Made by a program: the position numbers and the translations under genes
Notes under the pieces: model-generated
What the model was told of the DNA's origin: nothing
The model's input: only the letters and a program-made list of their open reading frames with translations
Database searches by the model: none
Shown here: positions 21,008-28,621 of the stretch, one piece after another
How positions within the stretch are numbered: position 1 is the first letter of the stretch
Layout: every line of letters begins with the position of its first letter
Source of the DNA: Roseateles sp.
GTDB lineage: Bacteria > Pseudomonadota > Gammaproteobacteria > Burkholderiales > Burkholderiaceae_C
Direction of reading: 5' to 3'
Assembly (NCBI GenBank): GCA_015657635.1
Contig: JACDQM010000167.1
Coordinates: 1 to 64,000, forward strand
Length of the DNA stretch: 64,000 nt

Positions 21008-22335
21008 GGGGTGTCGCGAAGTGTGCGCTGCACGTGGCGGTGGTAGACGCCGAGGTTGTGGAAGCCGCGGCGGCGGTTGTGGTTGTTTGATCGAAAGACC
21101 ATGACCTCGATGCCTATATCGCGGCAGATGTCGCAGTTGCAGCGCTTCCAGGGGGCGGCTTCAAGGGTTTCCCGGAGCGCCTTGTCGATCTCTGCGAGTT
21201 TCTTGTCGCACCTGGCGCCGTCGCTGTAGAGCGGTGCTTCAATCTCGTTGTGATACGCCATGACTGCAGTCCTGGCCGCTTCGGCGCTCGCCTCGCCTGC
21301 GTCAAAAGCTCGCAGCGCCTTAAGGGCTTGGGATTCAAACTTGGCCAATGATTCGGGCTTGTAAATGCCGTCTTTGACGCCGCGCATCAGACGCGCACTG
21401 CCCAGGGTCTGGGGCACGCGGATAGCGGTGAAATACTCCAAGCGCCCTTCGGGCTTCTCAAGGTAGTAGTTGGCCTTGGCGTCTTTGAAAGCGCGGATGA
21501 GCGGTGAAGTGGAGTCGAAGCTGGTGATGCCGAAACCGGTGAACTCGTCGATGGATTCGGCCTTGGCAAAGCCTAAGAGGTGGATGTGGGTTTCGGGCTT
21601 GATCTTGGCTCGGATGGCGTGCAGAACCGCTTTGATTGCCGGCACCTTGAGCGGCACCAATCCCCCAATAGCGAGGTACCGATAGCCCATGCCCTCCAGT
21701 GTTTGAGCCGCCTGGGCCATGCTGGCTGGCGACCAGCCTTGAACCGGGCCCATGGGCTCGAACGGATGATCGTTGTCGCGAACGATCTGCAAGAAGCGAC
21801 GGGCATTGTCGAGCGTGATCTCGTACCGGTCTTTCACGCGTGCCACGTAATGCGCCACTTCCTCTGGCGGCAGGCCCTCAGGAGCCCGGGGTACCTTGGG
21901 ATTGCTGAGGTCGCACTCGAAGATGATGTGGTCGGGCGAGACGCCGTGCGTGAAGCCCGCCTCGTCGTAGAAGTCGAAGACCTCTTGCGGCGTGAATGCA
22001 GGGCGTGGCAACCCGACGTAGGCGAAGGCCCCGCAGTCGCCCATTAGCATGAGGTCTTTAAAGCGTGGGCCGCCGAATCGCAAGTACCGGCGGGCTCCGT
22101 CGCGCAAGAATCGCTGTTCTTGCGCCGTTGTGTAACGTACCTTGGACTTGGCCACACCCTCGGCTTGGCGCACGGCACTCATGGCAACGAGCAACCCGTC
22201 GTACGGTGGCTCGGACATCAACTCGTGCGCATAGGCGTCGGTATGGTCCTTCTCGCGGCCGGCAGAGAATTTCTCGCCAACGAAGTCGAAGTCGGGGTCG
22301 ACGAAGTCTTGGGTATCGGAATAAAGGAACTTCAT
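21004..22335 (-). CDS. dpdA: DpdA, TGT-like DNA transglycosylase that inserts preQ0
   Basis: DpdA is the DNA relative of tRNA-guanine transglycosylase and swaps guanine for preQ0 in DNA. In the 443 residues I see the TGT-like aspartate at D100 (MGDCGAFAYVG). AIGGLVPLK at 222-230 corresponds to the base-binding glycine loop, and a second aspartate is D274 (GITSFDSTSP). The zinc site is C399, C401, C404 (CNCDIC) with H426 or H419. All elements needed for activity therefore appear intact. It sits between two DGQHR genes with ATGA overlaps. The size and divergence from TGT fit DpdA rather than a housekeeping Tgt of about 380 residues with a typical queuosine neighbourhood. Confidence 0.92.
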   Translation of the reverse strand: MKFLYSDTQDFVDPDFDFVGEKFSAGREKDHTDAYAHELMSEPPYDGLLVAMSAVRQAEGVAKSKVRYTTAQEQRFLRDGARRYLRFGGPRFKDLMLMGDCGAFAYVGLPRPAFTPQEVFDFYDEAGFTHGVSPDHIIFECDLSNPKVPRAPEGLPPEEVAHYVARVKDRYEITLDNARRFLQIVRDNDHPFEPMGPVQGWSPASMAQAAQTLEGMGYRYLAIGGLVPLKVPAIKAVLHAIRAKIKPETHIHLLGFAKAESIDEFTGFGITSFDSTSPLIRAFKDAKANYYLEKPEGRLEYFTAIRVPQTLGSARLMRGVKDGIYKPESLAKFESQALKALRAFDAGEASAEAARTAVMAYHNEIEAPLYSDGARCDKKLAEIDKALRETLEAAPWKRCNCDICRDIGIEVMVFRSNNHNRRRGFHNLGVYHRHVQRTLRDTP

Positions 22336-23462
22336 TGGCGATTACCTGCGGTGTAGGCGCGCACCAACGCGTCTTGCAGGCGTTTGATGTCTCGGGGGGT
22401 GCTTTGAATTTCATTCCAGGCGACGCCGATCGAGTCCCAAGTGCCCTTGGTCCAGCGGCAGTGCGGGGCTACGCGCTCAATCTCCTTCTGGACGGTCTTG
22501 AGGTCTTCGTCGCCCAAGGAAAACTTGGCAAAGATGCGGTCCATGAGCACGCCCATGGCCTCGATGCCGGCCGAGTGCATGAGGCGACTGTGGCGCGAGT
22601 CTTTGCCCCATGCCTCGGGGAAGACGGCTTTCACGGCCGTCCAGAAGGTGCACAGCACACGATACATAGCCTCCAGGTTGGCCGGGTCCCGGTGTGTGGC
22701 CTTGTAGGGTGCCAAGGCCCCCAAGGGGTTGTTCATGCTGTTGCGGATCATGCTGATCACAGCGGTGTCGGTAATGACGCCTTTGGCGACACCCCTGTCC
22801 GACGGGCGCTTGATCAGTTTGTGGAACGGCGAGTTGGGGTCGCGGTTGAGCAGGCCGCAGAGTTCGGACGGCACGCGACGCGCAGACAGTTCTCGCGGCA
22901 AGGTGATTCCACTGGTTTCGGGCAGCAGTTCGTTGATCAGGCGAGTGGGCAGGGGCTTGGCCTTGTTGACCAAGATGAACTGCTCGCGCTGGATCTCAAG
23001 GCTGTCGGAAACGAAGCCGACCACGGGTACGGGGATGTCGCGGTTCTGGGCCTGGGCCAACGCCAAGGAGCGCTGTTGGCCGTCGACGATCCAGGCCACG
23101 CACTCGCCCTGGGGCCGCACGGGCATAGTTAGGGTGCCGGCGGTGGCGATGCCTTCATCACCCTTGGGGCTGGGGCCGCGGGAGGCAGTGAACTTTACCT
23201 CGGGCGACATGGCCAAGATGATGGCGTTGGGGAACAGTACCGCGCCTTGGTTCAAGTATTCCACGATGCCGCGAACGTGGTTGCGGATCTCAGGACGCTG
23301 GAAGCCCTTGAGTTCGTCGGCCCCGTCACGTTCGATGCGACTGATGTCGGCCACCCGCACGATGTCTGCCCCTCTGATGAAAAAGGCAAACACGTCGAGG
23401 CCAGCGCCTTGCACCGTGCGCAGGGCTCGAACCACGATAGGCTCAGGCTTGCTAGCTTTCAT
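22332..23462 (-). CDS. DpdB-like DGQHR-domain protein, copy 2
   Basis: This 376-residue protein is clearly related to the DGQHR protein downstream of dpdA. It shares a GFQRPEIRNH block near residue 54, DGQQRSLAL at 127-135, FILVNKAKPLPTRL and a C-terminal WNEIQSTPRDIKRL. It differs by an insertion of ~15 residues before the DGQQR motif. The ATG at 23462 overlaps the stop of the upstream gene (ATGA), which settles the start; the frame is open further upstream. It overlaps dpdA by 4 nt. Well-studied clusters carry one DpdB, so the pair may form a heteromer or split the work. Either copy could be the true DpdB. Confidence 0.8.
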   Translation of the reverse strand: MKASKPEPIVVRALRTVQGAGLDVFAFFIRGADIVRVADISRIERDGADELKGFQRPEIRNHVRGIVEYLNQGAVLFPNAIILAMSPEVKFTASRGPSPKGDEGIATAGTLTMPVRPQGECVAWIVDGQQRSLALAQAQNRDIPVPVVGFVSDSLEIQREQFILVNKAKPLPTRLINELLPETSGITLPRELSARRVPSELCGLLNRDPNSPFHKLIKRPSDRGVAKGVITDTAVISMIRNSMNNPLGALAPYKATHRDPANLEAMYRVLCTFWTAVKAVFPEAWGKDSRHSRLMHSAGIEAMGVLMDRIFAKFSLGDEDLKTVQKEIERVAPHCRWTKGTWDSIGVAWNEIQSTPRDIKRLQDALVRAYTAGNRQ

Positions 23463-24391
23463 GAACGGCCTCTCGATGGATCGAAGTCCTGACGGACGGT
23501 TTGCCACAACCGGCGGAAACGACCTTGCTCGCAAGCTATGCCAAGGTCTCGGCGTAGATGAGCCAACAGCCGCGTCGACTGGCCAAACTGTGCTTCCCAG
23601 CTCTCACGCAGTTGACAGATCAACTCATCGTCCGTGAGCGAACGGCGTTTGGCGCTGTAGTGAGCCGTGACAGATGCGAGTGAGTGCTCCACCGCCAAGC
23701 GTGCTGTGTCTGCGGAAACAGTGCTGGGCAATCGCAGGTCCAAGAAGTGGCGAAGTGCGCGCTGCGGGAAGTCGGACTGCGTGCCGGCCGGCCCGACGAC
23801 TTCTAGTCGGGCGTCGTAGGGTAAAGCGCGTGAAGTCAGTCGGGCGGGCAGCAGCGCTCGACCGGGCGCCGAGGTGAACACCCAAGTTCGCTCAGCCATA
23901 GGCGACGCGGCCAAGGCCGCCAACTCGTCGGCGATCAGTGCCAAATAGGTGGACGGGATGGCAAGGTAGATGGCTCGGGTGTGGGTAGAGTTCCAGTGGG
24001 ACTGCAAAGGCCGACTGAACGCCTGCGTGAGTGCCTCCCACCAAGCCGACGGCGCGACACCCAGCCTTTGGAGGTGCGGGCCGATGGCAGACAATCCGCC
24101 GTGAAGCGTGAGGTTGTAGGAGGGGATGGGCGCGTTCGCTGGCACGGCGCCCAATCCGGCGGACACGAACACCAAGCGGGCCTGCAGTTCTTGTGCCGCA
24201 GCAACGGCCTCCTTCACCGAGCGGCCTTGGTACAGGGCGTGTGCTGGGCGAATGGCTGGGACTTGCTCCACTTGTGCCACCCATGACTTCACGGCCCCAC
24301 TCAGGGACGACCAATCGCCCTCAGGTAAGTTGGGCACCTCATCGGCCTTCGCCTTGCGAGCAGTGCAATTGGTGATGACAAGGGCAGACAT
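23459..24391 (-). CDS. dpdC: DpdC candidate, YaaA/DUF6884-like fold
   Basis: This is the first gene of the modification operon, 310 residues. The first ~100 residues follow the order of the YaaA/DUF328 and DUF6884 group: TNCTARKA at residues 7-14, HALYQGRS at 51-58 and SAGLGAVPANAPIPSYNLTL at 77-96. The C-terminal ~150 residues are helical and unrecognised. In Salmonella DpdC turns DNA preQ0 into the amido form (ADG). Position next to dpdA/dpdB and the motif set make this the best DpdC candidate, but I cannot confirm orthology or assign catalytic residues. If it is not DpdC, the island would make only preQ0 DNA. It overlaps the next gene by ATGA. Confidence 0.6.
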   Translation of the reverse strand: MSALVITNCTARKAKADEVPNLPEGDWSSLSGAVKSWVAQVEQVPAIRPAHALYQGRSVKEAVAAAQELQARLVFVSAGLGAVPANAPIPSYNLTLHGGLSAIGPHLQRLGVAPSAWWEALTQAFSRPLQSHWNSTHTRAIYLAIPSTYLALIADELAALAASPMAERTWVFTSAPGRALLPARLTSRALPYDARLEVVGPAGTQSDFPQRALRHFLDLRLPSTVSADTARLAVEHSLASVTAHYSAKRRSLTDDELICQLRESWEAQFGQSTRLLAHLRRDLGIACEQGRFRRLWQTVRQDFDPSRGRS

Positions 24392-24412
24392 GGTTCGCAG
24401 TATTTTCGACCA

Positions 24413-24441
24413 AAGTTAGTGCAAGTTTTAAATAACTGCAA
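24413..24441 (-). promoter_or_regulatory. Candidate sigma-70 promoter of the dpd modification operon
   Basis: Read on the minus strand, TTGCAG (24441-24436) is followed after 17 nt by TAACTT (24418-24413), a reasonable -35/-10 pair, about 22 nt before the ATG at 24391. The leader is short and has no clear Shine-Dalgarno site. On the plus strand the same stretch holds TGCAAG twice (24420-24425 and 24437-24442), 17 nt apart, which could be a half-site pair for a regulator shared with the divergent queD gene. Confidence 0.4.
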
Positions 24442-24482
24442 GACAATGCCGAATTCTACGACAGCAGTAATCGAGATCACCA

Positions 24483-25589
24483 ATGAAGCCTCATTGCCTC
24501 ACGACCGCCGCCGCCCCCTTTGAAGCAGCCCGGCAGGTCTCGTCTCTGCCGATGGGTCACCGTAGTCGCAACCTTCACGGCCACAGTTTCCTCGCCACAG
24601 TGCGCGCCACAGACAGTGCGAACTGGCAGGATTTCGAGGGCAGTGCGGCTTGGACTTTGAATGAGCAACTAAAGGCCATCGTGAGTGAGTTGGACTACAG
24701 GGACCTCAATGCCCTGATGCTGCAACCCACCGACGAGAACTTGGCCCGCTGGATTCGCGACAAGTTCGCTGAGCGGCACCCCCTGGTCAGCCTGCAGCAG
24801 GTGGGCGTGAAGAGCACCTTGGGCACAGGTGTTGACCTTGACGCTCAGGGGCAAGCGCACGTGTGGCGGCGGTACCGGTTTCAGGCAGCACACCAACTGC
24901 CGAACGTGCCGATGGGGCACAAATGCGGTCGGATGCACGGGCACTCGTTCGAGGTGATCGTTCACGCCAACCAAGAGTTGGGCGGAAGGGATCTGAGCAT
25001 CGACTACGACCACCTGGACGAGATTTGGGCGCCGTTCCACATGCAGTTGAACTACGAGTGCCTGAACACGATCCCTGGCTTGGAGAACCCCACCAGCGAA
25101 GTCATCTCTGCCTGGTTGTGGCGTCGACTTAGAGGGGTGTTGCCTGCGCTGAGTTCGGTCACCGTCTATGAAACAGGCTCTTGCGGTGCCAACTTCAACG
25201 GAACGGATTACCGCATCTGGAAAGAGATGACCCTGGACAGCGCGGTGCAGTTAAAGCGCGCCCCTGAAGGCCATCCCTTGCGCGCGTTGCATGGCCACAC
25301 CTTCGACCTGCGCCTGCACTTGAAGGCACCGATAGACGAGGTCATGGGGTGGACGATCGACTTTGGCGACGTGAAGACTTTGTTCGATCCGGTCTTCAAA
25401 GCACTGGATCACCAACCGCTGCACCAGCGCGAGGACCTTTTGGACTGCGACACAGAGTCGCTAGCCCGCTGGGCCTTCGCCCAGGCGCAAGCAGTCCTTC
25501 CCTCTATCGAGCGCGTGGACATCTTCGAGGTTCAGGGCGCAGGCACGTTGCTATTCGTTGACGAAGCACCGGACTTGATTCCGGTATGA
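24483..25589 (+). CDS. queD: Triple-domain QueD-type 6-carboxytetrahydropterin synthase homologue
   Basis: QueD makes 6-carboxytetrahydropterin from dihydroneopterin triphosphate on the way to preQ0. The usual enzyme is about 120 residues; this one is 368 and holds three tandem QueD-type units. The middle unit (from about residue 129) has the full set: a zinc His in FQAAHQLP, the catalytic Cys in GHKCGRMHGHS, and both HGH histidines. Unit 1 has FEAARQVS and GHRSRNLHGHS, so the first His is Arg and the Cys is Ser. Unit 3 has AVQLKRAPEGHPLRALHGHT, again without the first His and the Cys. Only the middle unit should be catalytic; the outer two may keep the fold for assembly. The gene is divergent from the dpd modification operon. 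It may form a pseudo-oligomer replacing the normal QueD multimer. Confidence 0.85.
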   Translation: MKPHCLTTAAAPFEAARQVSSLPMGHRSRNLHGHSFLATVRATDSANWQDFEGSAAWTLNEQLKAIVSELDYRDLNALMLQPTDENLARWIRDKFAERHPLVSLQQVGVKSTLGTGVDLDAQGQAHVWRRYRFQAAHQLPNVPMGHKCGRMHGHSFEVIVHANQELGGRDLSIDYDHLDEIWAPFHMQLNYECLNTIPGLENPTSEVISAWLWRRLRGVLPALSSVTVYETGSCGANFNGTDYRIWKEMTLDSAVQLKRAPEGHPLRALHGHTFDLRLHLKAPIDEVMGWTIDFGDVKTLFDPVFKALDHQPLHQREDLLDCDTESLARWAFAQAQAVLPSIERVDIFEVQGAGTLLFVDEAPDLIPV

Positions 25590-25898
25590 GCATCTTCATG
25601 TTGGACGATTTGCTCCGGGGATCTACCCCGAATCGCTCCAAGAATTGAATCGCCCCGGAGGGTGAACTGACGCCCAGAAGTCGTACGGTCGCGAATTGAC
25701 AAGCGCGTTGGCAAATGGGATTGGCTTCGAACTCGGCAGGCGGGACTTAGCCAAGCGCTCTCACGTGCCGATGATGATTGGGCCAGGCACCCATTGCAGC
25801 ATTGCCAGTTCCACCGCTTGTTCGCTCTTCCACATCCCGGGCCAATGGATGACTTGGAGCATTGGCACCGACTGTGACTGGGCAATGCCTAAGCCCTG
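25590..25898. other. Region without a confident gene after queD
   Basis: No gene is convincing. A short plus-strand reading (QFHRLFALPHPGP and onward, about 25795-25870) looks protein-like but is closed by stops, and may be the decayed front of the Fic gene that follows. Just after the queD stop the sequence holds GATTTGCTCCGGGG and CCCCGGAGGG segments that could pair. Confidence 0.35.
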
Positions 25899-26381
25899 GC
25901 AAGGCAAGTGTGTTGAGTGAATCTTGGCAGGGGCGGCGTCCAGTTTGCGACTGCAGCTTTGCTACCTGGCTTGCTGCGCGACTTTGAGCCGCAGTGCCTG
26001 GCGCAATTTGCGCCCTGCAGCAGTCTGGCTAACGGGGAACTCGTTCACGCCATTGCCGTGACCCACGCAGAGCTGGGCGTGATTCACCCGTTCCGAGAAG
26101 GCAATGGGACCCTATCGCGCTTGCTGGCCGACGTGATGGCGGTTCAGGCTGGACGTGAGTTGCTGGACTACAGCAACTGGGAGCCACGCAGACCGGCCTA
26201 CATTGGGGCGATTCATGCCGGGTGTTCGGGGGGAACTGTCGCCCAATGGCTGGCCTCGTCGTTGAGGCGATGGTTGCGGGCGATGCTGGCAAGGATGGCT
26301 AGGAGCGCTCTGATGAGTTCAGCGGGCCAATTTGATGTAGGCGAAACGCTGGGCAGGTGCTTGCCTCAAGCTTTGCTCTAG
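25899..26381 (+). pseudogene. Fic-family protein remnant, N-terminus lost
   Basis: The frame from the GTG at 25917 encodes 154 residues with the Fic-family block VNLGRGGVQFATA and the AMP-transfer motif IHPFREGNGTLSRLL. The canonical motif is HPFxxGNGRxxR: the first Arg is Thr here and the second Arg is kept. Just before the GTG the same frame reads ARQVC followed by TGA, where intact family members have a WAGQ-R-S-type segment, so a stop has entered the gene. The N-terminal half is missing or scrambled. I therefore read it as a decayed Fic gene in the cargo end of the island. A short functional product from the GTG is less likely. Confidence 0.6.
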
Positions 26382-26489
26382 TAGCGCTACGCTGCGGCCC
26401 GTTTCAACAGCAGTAGAACTGGCCACGGCGCGTTGCAGGGCCTTGCGGCTGGGTTTCTTGATCGGGGGCTGCGAGGCTGTTTTCAACAT
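26319..26489 (-). CDS. Possible small basic protein convergent with the Fic remnant
   Basis: A 56-residue frame starts MLKTASQPPIKKPSRKALQR and contains ASSTAVETG, which loosely recalls the inhibitory helix (S/TxxxE) of small Fic antitoxins, then ends FAYIKLAR. It is rich in Lys, Arg and Ala. It overlaps the 3' end of the Fic remnant in the opposite direction, whereas known Fic antitoxins are encoded upstream on the same strand. No Shine-Dalgarno site is seen. The frame may be chance. Confidence 0.3.
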   Translation of the reverse strand: MLKTASQPPIKKPSRKALQRAVASSTAVETGRSVALLEQSLRQAPAQRFAYIKLAR

Positions 26490-26910
26490 GGTGTGCGCTC
26501 ACGACTAAGGTTCGGTGAGTTTATTGGGTTCCGCCTACAGTCCTGCCTTTGATTGAAACCAGGCCAGCACCAGTGCTACACATGTTTCGGGGATGTGCAC
26601 GCCGTGGCAACTTGCTGGTGCAATGAGTCGATCGTGCGAGTGAATGTTGACATGAGAGCCAAGTGCATTGGCAGTTACTCGTGCATGTGGGCGCCGTCAG
26701 TGGCAACGAGTCTGCGATCCGCGTATCTCAGCCCATTGCAGTCACCCATTTCAGGGTAAAGCGGACGACGTATCCAACTGACACTTGCGCGTCTTCAACG
26801 CGATTCCAGCCTGATCGACGACGTTCTTCTGGGGCGCCATCAATGCGAGTTCGCTGGACGGCGCCGAGCCTGAGAGTTTGCGCTACTGGAGCCTGGGTAA
26901 TCTCGTCGGC
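26490..26910. other. Gene-free stretch between Fic remnant and integrase
   Basis: No open frame here looks coding on either strand: the frames are short, Cys/Arg-rich and without a start preceded by a binding site. No tRNA, hairpin terminator or repeat was recognised. It is probably recombination debris at the island end. Confidence 0.4.
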
Positions 26911-28269
26911 TTACCCACCCACACCGTCCTGTGAGCCCAAGATGCGCGTGCCCGTCGGTTTTGAATTAGCTGTAGCCGAAGTCAACTCGCGGTGAAGTAA
27001 GTCGAGCGCCTCTCGCTTCTCCTGCATGTAGTCGTGACCGTCGTAGTGCCGGGCTTGGATGCCAGTGAGTCCATGCGATTGCACATGCCCGCGAATCTCT
27101 CGACTGATGCGGTTGGCAGCCAACAGCGTTTCCACGCCGGAACGAACGCGTTTGAGCTGAAAACCTTCAATCGCATCACCGACAACCTGCGCTGCCCAGC
27201 CTGACAAGGTTGTGCCCGAGATTGGCTTGACACCCTTCGTCGTGGAGAAGACATGGTCGCCGACGCGCTCGAATGCCTGGAGGTCGCGCAGGGCCGCCTT
27301 AATGATTGGCACTGTGTGTGCCCGCGGGCCTCGCCCCGGGCGACCCTTGGTGTCATGGATGGTGATTGAGTCCGCGCGTACGTCCACCCAGTGCAGTCGC
27401 ACGAGTTGCTCGATGCGCTGCCCACCGGTGAGCAAGTGCATGCGCAGGCAACGACCGCTCAAGCCCGGCAGCTTCTCGATCAGCTTCCAATAGGCTCGGA
27501 GCTCATCTGCGCTCAGTGGTCGCTTGTCTGCACCGTCGAAGCGTCCATCGCGGCGCGTTTGAGCTGCCGGGTTGGCCTGTACGGCATAGGCCTTGAATGC
27601 GACCGGAATCGACGCTGTCACGCGTACATCAACGGCGCACTGAAACGCAGCCCGAAGGTAGGCTCGTAGCTTGTTCGACGTGCGACCTTTGCCCTGCTCA
27701 GTCAGCCGTCGCAGCATGTCGATCACTTGGTCCTGGGTGATTTCGCTTGCCGGGGTCTGGGCCAACTTCGGCCAGGCTTTCACGACATGCAGATCGAAGA
27801 GGTTTTTCGCCTCGCGGGCGCTGACTCGCCCCTGGGTGGCCTGGTGCTTGACGTAATCATCAAGCAGCTTGCCCAGCGAATGCGTGGCTCGGGTCGCCTC
27901 AGCCTCCTTGTCAGCCACATACTGCCGGCGCTCAATGGCCTTGGCTTCCTTGAGGCCACCGACCCCGTGGAGCTTTGTATGCTTTAGCGATAGCTGGCGG
28001 CACCGTTCGCGGGCGGCTGCGATGCTCAAGCCACGCGAAGTCGGCTCCAGCTTCTTGGGTGGCGACACGGGGTCGTAGGGGCCGAGTGGCTCTCGGTGCG
28101 TGCGCCCCTCGTTCGCGTAACGCCAGTAAAGCTGGACTGCGCCCGTACTCAATCTACGCGCCTGCAAGGACCCGCCTTGCTCCAACTTCTCGATCGTGAT
28201 GAAGGCTCCGGCGGGCAGCGCCAGAAGCTGTTTTGGCAGCGCCAAAGTCGCTGGTGCCAGTCCGCTCAT
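26911..28269 (-). CDS. Tyrosine-type site-specific integrase of the island
   Basis: This 452-residue P4/phage-type tyrosine recombinase has an N-terminal arm-binding region, a SAM-like core-binding domain (about 140-240) and a C-terminal catalytic domain. The first catalytic Arg is in TGGQRIEQL near 284. The second Arg-bearing helix is KRVRSGVETLL, followed by GHVQSHGL with the His, and the nucleophile Tyr is in ARHYDGHDY near 410. The canonical HxxR spacing is loose, as in many island integrases. It ends the dpd-bearing segment and starts 147 nt from a 45-bp tRNA 3' fragment, the usual place of an integrase beside its attachment site. It appears intact. Confidence 0.88.
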   Translation of the reverse strand: MSGLAPATLALPKQLLALPAGAFITIEKLEQGGSLQARRLSTGAVQLYWRYANEGRTHREPLGPYDPVSPPKKLEPTSRGLSIAAARERCRQLSLKHTKLHGVGGLKEAKAIERRQYVADKEAEATRATHSLGKLLDDYVKHQATQGRVSAREAKNLFDLHVVKAWPKLAQTPASEITQDQVIDMLRRLTEQGKGRTSNKLRAYLRAAFQCAVDVRVTASIPVAFKAYAVQANPAAQTRRDGRFDGADKRPLSADELRAYWKLIEKLPGLSGRCLRMHLLTGGQRIEQLVRLHWVDVRADSITIHDTKGRPGRGPRAHTVPIIKAALRDLQAFERVGDHVFSTTKGVKPISGTTLSGWAAQVVGDAIEGFQLKRVRSGVETLLAANRISREIRGHVQSHGLTGIQARHYDGHDYMQEKREALDLLHRELTSATANSKPTGTRILGSQDGVGG

Positions 28270-28415
28270 TTTTGTCCCCCAAATTTCTGGTGCCAGTCTG
28301 GTGCCAGTTCTAGAGGGGATGCTACGAGATTGCGTGGAACGGCGGTAGACGTAACCTATTGATTTATAAGGATATGCGCGTCCCAGAAAATCCCGAAAAA
28401 TCCCAATTTGAAGTT

Positions 28416-28460
28416 CTCATAATCCTTTGGTCACAGGTTCAAGTCCTGTACGGCCTACCA
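28416..28460 (+). repeat. Attachment-site copy 1: 3' part of a CAT-anticodon tRNA
   Basis: The 45 bases from CTCATAA to ACCA are the 3' part of a tRNA. They comprise the anticodon loop with CAT, the 3' anticodon stem TCCTT, variable loop TGGTC, T-arm ACAGG-TTCAAGT-CCTGT, acceptor strand ACGGCCT, and ACCA. The 5' half is absent, so this is not a working gene but an att scar. The TTCAAGT loop and TGGTC resemble tRNA-Ile2 (CAU) at least as much as elongator tRNA-Met. An identical copy lies at 33754-33798. The integrase is adjacent on the left. Confidence 0.85.
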
Positions 28461-28621
28461 ATAAAACCAAAGCTGGACAACGAGTTAGCGTTGCTTACGG
28501 CGCATCGGTGCCATTCATCGGACTGTAGAAGTCCGTTGAGCGGTACATCTGTGGGGGATAGCGCCGTGGTTCGCGGCTTCCCCGCTGAAGCATTAGTCAG
28601 CTGCCAAGAGCGTTCTGCGAG

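Noticed and set aside
19928-23462. Dnd phosphorothioation system, because of the DGQHR proteins
   Set aside because: No dndC/D/E-type genes are present; the neighbours are dpdA and queC.
28416-28460. Functional tRNA gene
   Set aside because: Only the 3' part from the anticodon loop is present; the 5' half is missing in both copies, so these are attachment scars.
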